Origin: Saturnia japonica | Taxonomy: Eukaryota; Arthropoda; Insecta; Lepidoptera; Saturniidae | Assembly (NCBI GenBank): GCA_033032175.1 | Contig: CM065314.1 | Span: forward strand, 1,302,001 to 1,366,000 | Direction of reading: 5' to 3' | Length of the DNA stretch: 64,000 nucleotides | Part shown: piece after piece, positions 1 through 12,800 of the stretch | How positions within the stretch are numbered: position 1 is the stretch's first letter | How the letters are laid out: every line of letters starts with the position of its first letter | Position numbers and translations under genes: made by a program | The notes under the pieces: generated by a model | Databases searched by the model: none | Told to the model about the DNA's origin: nothing | What the model saw: only the letters and a program-made list of their open reading frames with translations

Positions 1-96
1 ATGCTATGATTCAAAAGCACAATATCGATATGTATAAAAACTGCGAAACAATTATACTGTCTGATTCTGATTAATTAGTATGAATTTTATTTTCAA

Positions 97-545
97 CTAG
101 CTTTGCCAGTGGCTTCGCTCACGTGGACTACAAAATGCCCGCGCAAATCTTGCTCCCTCGCTCCTGGCTACTTTAAAGACAAAAATGTTTATTGTGGGTG
201 TTCCTTAGAAGATAGGTGTATACTCTCTTGGACTTTTTTGTAGGTCTTTTTAATCCCTACAATTATGTAGTACATTAATTTACTTTATCTCTTATGGTTA
301 ATTTAGCGTAAGCCATTTAAGCGCTCGAATTGGTTCACCATGACCTGTTTTTTTTTATTTGTGCGGAACCCTAATTCTTTTTCTAAAATAAAAGTAGCTT
401 AGGTTACTCCTTATAGATTACCCGGAACAGACTGACAGACAAAAATTTTAAAAATGGGTGTTTTGTTAACTGTGTCGTGTCGTATATACTTTCCTAAGCA
501 TGTAGTAAAAAGCTGTTATTTTGACATTACAAACAGACACTTCAA
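97..545 (+). repeat. Dispersed AGCTAG-bordered repeat (family R1), copy 1
   Basis: The segment begins CTAGCTTTGCCAGTGGCTTC and runs into GACAGACAAAAATTTT and TAGTAAAAAGCTGTTATTTT. The same order of blocks recurs at 27357-27860, 30240-30925 and 49810-50140, and a short terminus is seen near 20288-20320. No coding capacity is visible. It resembles non-autonomous lepidopteran repeats ending in GACAGACAGAC; the exact class is not determined. Confidence 0.7.
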
Positions 546-882
546 TTTTACTATATGTCTAGACTACGATATCTGTTAAAAAACTACCGTATTTGAAATA
601 AATATTAAAACATAATTTTGAAAAATCTACCGTATTTTTTCTTGGATTCTACGATCAGACAGATTTCAGGGTTGGCAACACTAAACAGACTGCAAAATTG
701 CAATTTTGCATCGTATGTTTTCGTTACGTTTGTGCATAGCATTTACAAGAAAATTCCATCTTTGTTGTGAAGTCATATGGTGCAATATATGATACAAATA
801 TGTTGACGTTATTCAGCTAGTGAAAAAGCTAATAACCATAAAAATCGAACTCGGAACCGGACAAAAATAAAAAGATATTGAA

Positions 883-3800
883 ATGTCTAAGTGGACGAAC
901 CAGAACGCTATTCTTCGTGATTTGTCAGAAGCTCAGGGCCGCGAGGTTCCTGTGGATAATGTCAATGCAGTTGCTGATGGTGAAAAACCGCCTTTTCCAA
1001 ATTTTATAGAAGGTAAATAAATGTATATTATTTTAATTTTCAGTACTAAACGCTAAGATATTAGTACCAACGTTTTGGTAATCGGGTTTTTTGTTTGATC
1101 TCTTAATTACAGGGTGGAACAATGACTAGATAAATAATATAAAATTGTAAATACAATCTAAGAAATGGATTTCAGTCTTGGTTACTTGCAGTCACTAAAT
1201 ATGGTTATAATAAATTATATTATAGTCATAACAAAGTAAAATGTTTTCATAATGTTATTTACACTTAATATAAGTCAGTGCTGCTAACTAGTCTATACAA
1301 AAATGTGCTGCCAGCACTGAGAAAGCACAAAATTTTTTTTTTTGCTTCAAACACTACATTTTGTCAATGTGGCTGACTGCTAAAAAAGCGATTTAATAGA
1401 ATCCAGTTGTTTCATAATTATAGTCAGACAGTAGCAGTGGCATTGATGGCAGTATGCTGACCAACAGATGCCCTATCAATGTTACTCATGCTGTGAAACA
1501 GCAGTGTCCTGCAAAATTATTTAAATAATAAGCCCTGTAAAAGTACTAGCCAATAATGCAATACAGGGAATTATAACTTAGAGATATAACTAAAATGTGT
1601 GGGTGCCTTGATTAGATAAATTATTTAAAATTCAAAATACAGTGTAAACTCTTTATAACGAAACTCAAGGGACTGAGCATTTTTTGTCGTTATAGAGAGT
1701 TATTGTTATATGGAGTGAACAAAAAAACAACCAAATTAACAAGAATTTTTAATATGTATGTCTTAGATAATAAATACTTATAAATTATTGTTTACACATA
1801 TAGTCTGATAACTTTGTCAGACGTTTTTTGCTATGCCAGTACTTGTTTTGTATTATTTTATGTATTCTATTCATATCTAGATATGTGGTGGAACCGTCTT
1901 GATTAAACAACAAAAAAATTTCTACCAACTTAGCGGCATCTAGGGCTTGTTGAAATGTTGGTGGTGATTCAGCTTTGTCCACTTGATCATCTTCTTCATC
2001 TTGATTATTGGGTGTTTCCTGAATTTTTAAAACTAAATCAACAATTTGTTCATCTGTAAGTGTACCAGTTGTGGCTACATCCTCATCTATATTTTCGTAC
2101 GATTGTAGATCTTCGTTAAAATTGTTTGGTATGTTGAACTGGCTTATCCATTCACTCAGTGGTAGATTGTCTTCACTGTCAAATTGGTTCATTTTTTGGC
2201 TACTACATAATCCAGCATGTCGAAAAGAATGTTGGATAGTGGCTGCTGTTACCTCTTGCCAGGCTTTTGATAAGAAGTTCACTGCTTGTAACATGTTGAT
2301 CGAGACCTTGCCGACTGTTTCGATCATATCCATCAACATTTTCCGTCTATAGTTGCCTTTTAGGCTTTTAATTACACTTTGATCCATTGGTTGTAAAATA
2401 CTGGTTGTATTAGCTGGGAAAAATGCTAACTCTATGTTTCGAAGATTAGATATGATTGGGTGAGCTGGACAATTGTCTACTAGAAGCAAGATTTTCCGTG
2501 ATTTTAATTCAGCATCCCATTTTCTCACTTCCGCTTCAAAAATCTGCGATGTCATCCAAGCTGACTTGTTTGCTTTGTACGTAACTGGCAACTGTTTTAA
2601 GTTCTTGAAACACCGAGAGTTTTTTGATTTACCTATAACTAAGAGCTTTCTTTTTCTATGCCACTCATATTGGCAGCCACTAGAACTGTAATACGCAGTT
2701 TTCCTCCAACACATTTTTCCCCTTTGAATTTTAAAGTTTTGTCGGAAGTCAACCTGAAAAAAAGACCAGTTTCATCTGCATTAAAAATGTCTTCTGATGA
2801 GTACTTCATCTTTAATTTAGGCCACACTGTACTAATCCAATTGTTAGTCTCATTCATATCGACATCCCACGCCTCTCTGTTCATTTTACCGTACGTAATT
2901 TGGTGACGGTGCTTAAATTTTCCGAGCCAACCTTCAGATGCTTTAAAGTCAATTATGCCAAGTTGGTTGGCAAACTTTTCAGCCTTAGCTTTTACAATTG
3001 GCCCCGAGATGGGTACATTATTCTGGCGCTGATTGTTAAACGACGACAACATTGCCTGATCTAAGTCTTCGAATTATGGCTATCTTAATTTTTTAGAAGA
3101 GTTTCTTCCAGCGCCACCTGTAGAATTGTTTTTCGGTTTTTCCAAATGGTAGCAACAGTGGATTGACCTAGTTGAAAACGCCTTCCAACGTCACTTTTAT
3201 TTTCTCCCTTTTCAATCGCATGTATCATACAAACTTTTTGTCAACACTAATTGCTTTCCGTTTACTGGCCATGTTAACAGTTTCAAAATAGGTTTACGAC
3301 TGATAATACGATAGGTACCCAGTATGCTTGGTCGAAGACTATCACTTCCGAGAAAACAATGCGTCATACTGCAGTGTTCAAGGCAATTAAGGATAACAAA
3401 AGCTAGACTGACCTGGGATGTTTCAGAGCTTCAAAGTCTTTTAGCCCAGTCATATTAGGGCTTTCACCTCGGAATGAAAGATAATAAGCTGCAAATTGGT
3501 ATGAACCTTTGTTTTGTCATTCTAAATGTTGTCTCAAAAGTCACAATCGTTATCGTGTCCGCGTCTCAAGATATTCAAGGTCAAAGGTCACAAAAATCGG
3601 TTTTTCGCGAATATCTGGCTTCCTATCGGTTAAATGAGATTTGCATTTATTATAAAAGTTGTAGGCTATAAAATTCCCTACAACTTTTGTTTAAACTTTT
3701 TTTTCATACAACCAACCGTTTTGAAGGTAGAGCGCGAAGAGTGCACATCGTACAGTCATATACGGCCTAATGCAAGGTCAAGCGTGAGTTATGGTTATCA

Positions 3801-6800
3801 GTACGTTATAAAGTCAATTATTTACTTAGAAATTATAATTATTAAACAATGCCTATTATTTATGTACTAACTATTAATTATTTATATTTAATTAAAGTAA
3901 GTAACTTGATTATTTATATTGCAAAAATGGTTGTGGTTCCCGCTGTGGATGCAGAAAATCAGGGCTACAATGTTCTTTAGCTTGCGGCCAGTGCAACGGA
4001 CAAGCTTGCCTCAACGCTTCACTGTATCCAAGTAATCCTGATGAAGAAAATACATATGATCCCGATATTCTGGAAGGTTTGGAGATGAACATGACAGATA
4101 ATGAGGATGATGACAATGAATCGAACATTTTTGAGCGACAAGAAGAAGAAGACGACGAAGAAGAAGAAGATAATTAGCTTCCATTTCCAATTTCATTACA
4201 ATTAAAATCAACAAAGATACTTTTGATATTTGAACTCACATTTTGACAAATGTATATTATGCCGTATTTAATAATAAATAAAAATATGTGTAAAATATAT
4301 ACTCTTACTATCATTTTAACTTAAAATAAAACTAAAATATATAATCCAGAATTAATAATATTTTATACTTAAATAGTTAAATATGAATAATTACATATAA
4401 ATAATCAAGTTACTTACTTTAATTAAATATAAATAATTAATAGTTAGTACATAAATAATAGGCATTGTTTAATAATTATAATTTCCAAGTAAATAATTGA
4501 CTTTATAACGTACTGATAACCATAACTCACGCTTGACCTTGCATTAGGCCGTATATGACTGTACGATGTGCACTCTTCGCGCTCTACCTTCAAAACGGTT
4601 GGTTGTATGAAAAAAAAGTTTAAACAAAAGTTGTAGGGAATTTTATAGCCTACAACTTTTATAATAAATGCAAATCTCATTTAACCGATAGGAAGCCAGA
4701 TATTCGCGAAAAACCGATTTTTGTGACCTTTGACCTTGAATATCTTGAGACGCGGACACGATAACGATTGTGACTTTTGAGACAACATTTAGAATGACAA
4801 AACAAAGGTTCATACCAATTTGCAGCTTATTATCTTTCATTCCGAGGTTGACCCCTTTTTTTACCTAATATGACTGGGCTATTTTGTTACCTGATAACAT
4901 AACATAAACAATAATACCGATAATAAATATTTACTGTCTAAAAATATGAACACATTTCTTCCTAATAGAGAATGGGGTATGGTATAAGAGTGTTTCAATA
5001 TGTGGGTTTAACACAAACCAACCAATTTGGGCTCACTTCAACGTTATAGGGAGTTTATCATTATAAAGGATAGCGTTATAAAGAGTTTACACTGTATGTA
5101 TTTTAATGTAAAAATAAACTTTTATTGGTAATCAACACAATTATTGCCAACATTATTATGTATGTGTTCTATATCATAGAGAGGTTTAAATTAACATATT
5201 AAGCTCATCATCCGATTCTTGGAATTCACCAACATGTGATGATAATTTGCTTCTGTTTAGGTAGAGGGCTGTAAAGATGGCAATAACGGCTGTTTTTCAA
5301 TAATTAATTACACTGTTGTGTTATTGTTCAACAAACATTATTACAAACTGTTGTCATTATTCTGCTATTTGGTAATTTGATGTCAGTATATTATAAATTA
5401 GTAGCAATGACAAAAAATTAAAAGTGAACTTAATGCTTCACACTTAAGGATTATAATTATTAATTATTTGTAAAAATATGAAGTTCTTGCTCTTATTATT
5501 ATTATTATTATTTGGTAAGACACACTAGCAGCTAATTAGCTGATGCGTGCGTATCAAATAGCTTGGAGATATCTTCCTTGTCCAATCTGCTCTTAAAGGA
5601 GGTTATGGTAGGAGCCATCACAACTTTTTCTGGAAGTTTGTTCCATGCTGTGACCACTCTGTTAGGCAAGAACTGCTTCATTGGGTTTCTTTTTGCTGGG
5701 AATTCCCAAAGTTTCAAGGGATGACCTCATAGGTGTTTATTTTCATTTGACTTAAACATATCTTTAAGGCTGGGCACATCGTAATAATTAGTGAGGATTT
5801 TATAAGTTTCGATTAACCTGCCCCTTTGTCTACGGTGTTCTAGTGTGGTAAGGCCAAGGTTTATGAGGCGCTGTTCATAGGGTAAGTTACGCATTGCATA
5901 CACCATCTTAGTAGCCCTTCTCTGTACATTTTCAATGAGCTTAATGTCTTTTTTGAAGTAGGGATCCCAGATAATATAAGCATGTTCAAGAAGTGGTCTA
6001 ATATAGGTCTTGTATAACTTTATAAAAGTTTTAGCTGTTAGGAATTTAAATGCCTTGCGAATGATATAAAGGATCGAATTAGTTTTCTTCACAACCCCAA
6101 GCACATGAATTCCCCATTTAAGATCTTTGGATACTGTAACTCCCAAGTCCCTTTGTGTTTCAACTGCGGTTAATTGTTCACCACCAAGATAGTATATCTG
6201 ACAAGGATTATTACTACCAATGTGTAGCACGGAGCACTTATTCACATTTAAAGTTAGAAGCCAGTCATGAGTCCACTTAAATATCGCATTAAGGTCTTTC
6301 TGTATAGCTCGCCAGTTGCTTCGAGGGTTAGCAAAAAATTTGGTATCATCAGCAAAAAGCGAAAAAGGTAGTTGCAGAGTACTTTTCAAGTCTGAGAGGA
6401 ATAAGATAAAGAGCAATGGACCAAGCACCGAACCTTGAGGAACGCCACTGAGGACACTTCGCGGATCGGACATGACTTCGCCAATGCGCACCCGAAACGT
6501 TCTACCAGAAAGGAAGTCGCATATCCAGGCTAAAATACTTCCACGTATGCCAAGGTGTTCCAATTTGTGTATGAGGCGTTTCAGAGGAACACGGTCAAAT
6601 GCCTTCTCATAATCCAAGTAAATGATATCTGTTGGCTGTCCATTACTATGGTTCCGTGTCCACTCGTTTAAGCAATTTAGTAAATTGGTTGTAACAGATC
6701 GTTTTGGGATGAAACCATGCTGCTCATCCAGGGTAATCTTTTCATGTATTAGAAATTCTCTTATGTGGCAAGCTATCATCATCTCCATGGTTTTGCACAA

Positions 6801-9800
6801 TACACAGGTCAAACTTATGGGCCTATAGTTGACGGGCAGTAATTTATTTCCTTTTTTATAAATCGGTACTACATTTGCCGTTTTCCAGTCAGCTGGCACT
6901 ATTCCATCCTTCAGAGATTTGTTCATCATTTTCGCTATTTCGTCGCTTAGAGCTCCTGAGCATTTTTTCAATACCACTGAGGGTATGTCGTCTGGCCCTG
7001 ATGCTGTAGTATCACTGAAGCTAGATAACTTCTTTCTTACTAAGTCTCCAGTAATACTTAAGTCTTGAATAGCGTTTATGACTCTAGGAACGTTGATATT
7101 TGGCATCGGTCCATCAGGCTCGTTGACAAAGTTCAATTTAAACTGATCAGCGAAGGCTTCGGCAATTTGTTTAGGCTTCATAACAAGTTCATTTGAGACA
7201 TTTTTTATTACGTTAGGGATGCAGATTTTAGAGTTCAGTTGTTTTCTTATGTAACTGTAAAAAGCCTTAGGACCTGAGTCTATAATAGTTGATTCGAAAG
7301 TGGTTCTTCTGTTTCTAGATAGACTAATAATTTTGTTATTGACCTTTCTATATTCTTTATATGAGTGTTCATTTTGATCAATTCTATAATTATTCCACAG
7401 TACTTTTTTCAGTTTAGTTAACTTGACTATATCTTTGTTAATCCAGGGTTTGTTGGTGCAATGTTTATTATATATTTTCTTTTTTGGTATAAAATTATCT
7501 ACTGCGTAAAGGAATTGGTTTTTAAAAGTGAACCACACATCGTCTACAGATTCTTCTACTATATTCAAATTATTTGCTAGATACAGAGATAATTTATCGT
7601 AGTCTGCTTTGAAATAGTCATATTGAATGGTATTTCGATTTTCATTAGTTTTAGTGCTGGTACTGATTACTTGCGTTGTAGCAGTGATAACAAAATGATC
7701 ACTTTTACCTATTGGAGGGTGATATTCAATATCACATATTAATGAGTCATCATTGCATAATATAAGGTCCAAAAGTGACTCTTCTTGGTTTCGTTTCCTG
7801 GTAATTTGCGTTATATGTTGGTTTAAGTTGCTGTTCGAATACATACTAACAACATTTTCGCAGAGACTGCCATAACCATGAGTTTTGTAAAGAGGCCATT
7901 TTATCATTGGTAAGTTAATATCTCCTGCAATGACTACAGTATTTTCAGATGCAGCTTTTCCAATGGTATTAAAAAGAATTTCATCCAATTCAGAAAGAGA
8001 CCCTGAGGGCTGCCTGTATACACAAGCCATAAGTAAGTTCTCTGTATTGAATATCAAGCCATAGTGCTTCGACCATATTATTTTGATATGTGCTATTAAC
8101 TTTAGATATAATAGTTGATCCATTTATTATATTAGCCACATATATAGCTACACCTCCACATTTTTTACTATCTCTGTCTAAGCGATATAGTATGTAACCA
8201 GGTATGTTAATAATACTGTTTGGTATTGAGGAGTGTAAATGTGTTTCGGTTACTAGAATAAAAGCAGGCTTATAGCTGTTAACCTCAAGAAGAAATAAAT
8301 CGAATTTAGCCGTTAGGGATGCCAGGTTTGTATAAAAAAGGAGCAGTTCAGAGACCACACCACTGTTTATTTTTTTGTGATACTCACAATCCTGGGAACT
8401 TTGTTTATATATTTAATAGTCAGGTCTTTCTCACCTTTCTCAACCCTCTCAGCCAACTCGTCACGAAGTGTCTTAAGTTGGTCTCTTTGATAGGGCTTCA
8501 TATCCGACTGGGCGCTGATTGTTTTAGGTAGTTTACTTTTATTCTTCAGAACATTAATAGCACCATGTTTATTAGCTAGTACCACCTTGAGTGGACGAGG
8601 CTTACCATTGTTGGATGAAGGTTTGCCTAAGCGAAACGTGGAAACTATCTCTGGTTCTTGTATAAGGAGTGGAGTCAATGTATTAGTTACTGAGAGTTTA
8701 TCGTGTTGCTTTCTGTCTACCGAGGAAGTCGAACTAGACTCTGATAATCCATACATGATAACATTGCGGCTACGATTATTGCGATCCTCAATTTCATTAA
8801 TCACCATGTCCAGGTTTATAGCATTTGAGCGTTGTTTACTGAGCTCTTGCACTTGATGTTGGAGTTCGGTGACCAACTTGCGTAACTCTGGTACCTGTCT
8901 CAATCCTTCCTCACATTCATCACACAAGTACGATAGCTTAGGATTTTGCAGACCAAACACACGTAGTTCAGTTGCAGTTAATCCACTACACTTGACACAT
9001 ACTGCCCTCCTGCAGCCTTTGCATGTTATTTTAGAATTCTTATCATCTTGAATTTGTACATCACACTTAAAGCATTGAGCCATGATTTATTCAATTACTT
9101 CCACACTTTATAACTTTTTATAGCAGAGGTAACACTGAACCGCTAATCAGCTAGAAGGCAGTGTTAATTTGACAGAGGACACAAAAGTCAAAATTGATTT
9201 AAGTTGTCAACTTGACAGAAACACGGCACAATAATTTAATTAGAAGTTGAGGGTATTAGAAAATAAAGTTTCCTTAAAAAAACAGATTTAAAAACCTTCT
9301 TAGCCCTAGACTAATCAGTAGTTAATCAAATGTTTTTAGATCACAACGAATAACAAACACTTATCTCCAAACTAAGCACAAATGACACCTCGATTGTTCA
9401 CTATAAAACGGTTTTTTCAATTATTTTTGCAAGAGCTATTTTTGTGTCATATTTTTGTTATGGTCGCGGTATTTTACACACCTGTTGATGATTGTATAAT
9501 GCTTGCCTGTTTACACATTGAAATAACACTGGCTGACCATTGTCATTGTCACCAATGATTATGAACAATGGATAATCTACAAAATAATAATTATGTTCTC
9601 AATAATTTGTTATTCCTTGTGTAGGTGATTATGCACTTAGCTGTTGTAATATAGACCACATCTGGTTGGCTGGTCATTGTCAATTTTCAACTTAAATTTA
9701 AATTGATTTGTGGATGAAATCTTTCTCAACACATTGTTTGAAGGTTAACCCCCCAACTCATGGCTTATCATAGATTATTTTGTTTAATTTTTCGTTTTCT

Positions 9801-12800
9801 TCCTAAAAGGAGTTACTATAATGCGAGCTTTCTCAAAGTCGTGCTGTACACCATAAAAGCACAAGATTTAGTGCTAGGCGCTAAAATGCATTAGGAATAA
9901 AAAATGTGCTAGATCTGACATGAAACATGCTAAGTGAGCAGCACTGATATAAGTTGTAAATTGCTACTGAGTAAACAATTCCAGTATAGGTTTCCCTGTT
10001 ACAAAGCAATGATTTAATTTGACATTATATTGAGTGAGTGGCTGAGATACACAAAATTTATTCCTTTTCATTACTTAAATAATTTTAAAACACTACAAAG
10101 TATATTCATTGAAATTGTTTTTGATTTTCAAACAATCCTTTGCGATATTTGTTTTGTTATTTTTATGATGATCAAATTATTTTACAATAGTAATAATACC
10201 TACATCGAAGGTGCACAAAGGTGCTAATATTCCACAGAATGACAAAATAAACATGTAACTCCAATTAAGCTCCAATCAGACTCCAAGAAGCTTATAGATA
10301 TGTATAGAAAGCTAATCTATGTTTTGTTTTCCACAATAATTTACTTATAAGACATTGGAACTATACTATTTTTTGGTGGAATGAAATAGGAATTAGTTAT
10401 ACAGTCTATGTGATTACTGCAGCCTATAGCTCTGCTATCCTCAAAAGGATTGCAGTTTTGAGACCAGCTAGTAGTTAGTAATCCTGAGGACTGGACAGAG
10501 TTGGAACAAATTTTTGGTGTGATCTCAAACTGTTATGTAGTGGTTTTTGTTTTTTATTTATAAATTTGTGTTCTTTGACTGTATATAGTGTAATACCCAT
10601 GGTATTTTGCTTATTAAAGCCTAGTTATTGCGTATAAATGAAGTAGATTGGAAATAATGGCATATACCATGAATACTGAGCTGCCAGAAGAATTCCCTAG
10701 AGAGTTCTAACAAGGGAGCCACCATCTAGAATACTGAAATCATCATAAAACAGGAAACTTTATATTGACATGATAATGGTATTCAATAAAGAGGATGTTT
10801 GGGCCGATACTACTGTTGGGTCCTTTATCGCCAATCACAGGGATAAGAGGTCTCACTACCAATAGATGTGCATAAAACAATTTAAATGTGCTGCAGCCAA
10901 ACATTACATAACAATGCCTCAATCAATGGTGTCGTCATATCTATAGCTTTGCGGTGTATTGGTATAAGTCAGTTTGTTATAAAGCTCTGGAGGCTGAGGT
11001 TCTAATTTATAGAAATTTCTGTTTAACCATTAAAAATTATATTCTAAACGATAAGTGCATCCTGTTCACCGCTCAGAAAGTTTTTAATGAACAATAATGT
11101 GTTGGTGATGTGCAGAATAAATAAACTCTAATGACCAATACATTTATATGTGTATTGTGTGGACAACATTGCAACACATTACATAGCTTGGGCTTCATGG
11201 TCTGGGGCCTTAGACCACCACCAGGTTAGTGAGATGGTTCTATCTTTGGTATTGGTGAAAAAGGATTCAGTGGTGTTAGCCTAGGAGTTAACGGTAGTTT
11301 GTTGGCTACCCCGCATACTATTTGTGTTGGCATAATATAGCAGCTGAATCAATAAAGGTCCTTGATCACTGCTACAGAGTACTAGTTGCCTAGCAGAAGA
11401 GTTAGATCATATCATGCTCCAGTTTGTGTTGCCAACCACATCCTTTAGACTGGAATTGGAAGAAAAATGTTTACTGGTGTTGCTTCTGCTGTTATAACTT
11501 ACACATTTTATTTCAGTTTTGATTAACCGGTATAAAACATTATTAACAATATAATATATACTATTTCAGAGACAGAAGAGGAATATTTTGAAAACTGTGT
11601 GGGGGCTGGAGATGCACTACCCGTTCCGGATTTTCGACTTATCAAAGAAATGTTGAATGTTGTATGTAATCTACTTAAAACTGCTTAACTCCAAATAGCA
11701 TAACTTTTAAGAGCAAAATTTAACATCATAAAATTGTCTTTTTGTTTGTAAGGATTAATATGCCATGTCAAAAAATAAACATTCTACTATCACTTTTTCA
11801 TTTTCAACAAATCTTTGTCACAAAATACTTTATTGTGGCTTATGTACAAGAGATAGGCATATGTTAACACTGACTTTTTTTAGATATGTAGAAGAACTTG
11901 CAAAGGGAGGATCCTCCGACCAGACGGGTGTTATGTCTGGCGGGCAGCTGCCCAACGGTTGTAGTCGGGTTCTTGTATATATACTCAATTGAAGAGTTAA
12001 TTTCTATAGCGCGATGTAGAATGCGTCGTATGTGGCTCGATAGATGTCGCTACAGATATACTAAGGACCAATATTATTGTACAACATTGTATTTCAGTAT
12101 CATTAACGATTACGCCAGCGCACGCGGTTAAACAGTTCGGGAGGGCCTCGACTTCCGACTTACGTTTCAAAAATTTATATTTAAGGCTATCTGAGAGTTT
12201 TAGCCTAATCTTAAATAGCCTATACTATTCCTTGAGAGTCTGGCTATCATATACAAAAAGAACTTTTAGAATCTGACTGGTAATTCCAGAGATTAGCGTG
12301 TAGCAAACTTGAGTCGTCGCGGTAAGCTGAGTTTGAGTAATTGAGTTGGTGCAAGAAATTTTGTTGAGTTTACCCATGTCAAGAACAGAATACTAGTGAC
12401 CAATCCTTGCTTCTTCTAAATTTAAATTATTACAGGTACAACTTTCAAACACATCATCAGATGATGAAGACGAAGAAAACATAGCTCTCAGTGATGAACT
12501 TACTCCAGAAATATATATTACTAAAGAGGCTGTTGAAGAAAGAAAACATGCTAATATAATAAAACCTAAGAGAATGGGTCGTAATGTTGCATTAGAGTCC
12601 ATACTTCAATCTATAGGCAAAGAAAGTGTCAATGAGAACCAAGTTAAAAAGGATAATATACTTAAATCAAAAGATTGTAAAGTAATTGATAATAATATAT
12701 TACAAGTAACAGTGAACAATCTAAATCCGAAGGATGTAAGGTCAAGATTGAATTCACCAGCAAACAGTAGGCCATTAGCTTTAGAACCTGTAAATATGTT

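Larger units (their letters stand above)
1640..5094 (-). mobile_element. Tigger/pogo-type DNA transposon, inactive, with nested foldback element
   Basis: Terminal inverted repeats CAGTGTAAACTCTTTATAAC start at 1640 and, reversed, end at 5094. Each end is flanked by TA (1638-1639 and 5095-5096), the target duplication expected of pogo/Tigger elements. The minus strand carries a broken transposase (1785-3272). A palindromic element (3442-4881) interrupts the 5' non-coding part; without it the Tigger would be about 2.0 kb. The element sits in intron 1 of gene A. Confidence 0.88.
5490..9300 (-). mobile_element. Non-LTR retrotransposon (CR1/Jockey group), nearly full length
   Basis: Minus-strand order is a 5' region (limit near 9300 not determined), ORF1 (8367-9083), ORF2 (5532-8358) and a 3' tail of TAA/ATT repeats at about 5491-5513. 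ORF1 has a zinc finger and coiled coil. ORF2 has an apurinic endonuclease and reverse transcriptase. Only two disabling changes are seen in about 3.5 kb of coding sequence (one indel near 8040, one TGA at about 5725), so the insertion is young. It lies in intron 1 of gene A, antisense to it. Confidence 0.88.

Noticed and set aside
3474..3870. Two + strand ORFs (65 and 78 aa) with exact twins at 4444-4840 on the minus strand
   Set aside because: They are the two arms of one inverted repeat; the identical frames are a consequence of the palindrome and show no protein family features.
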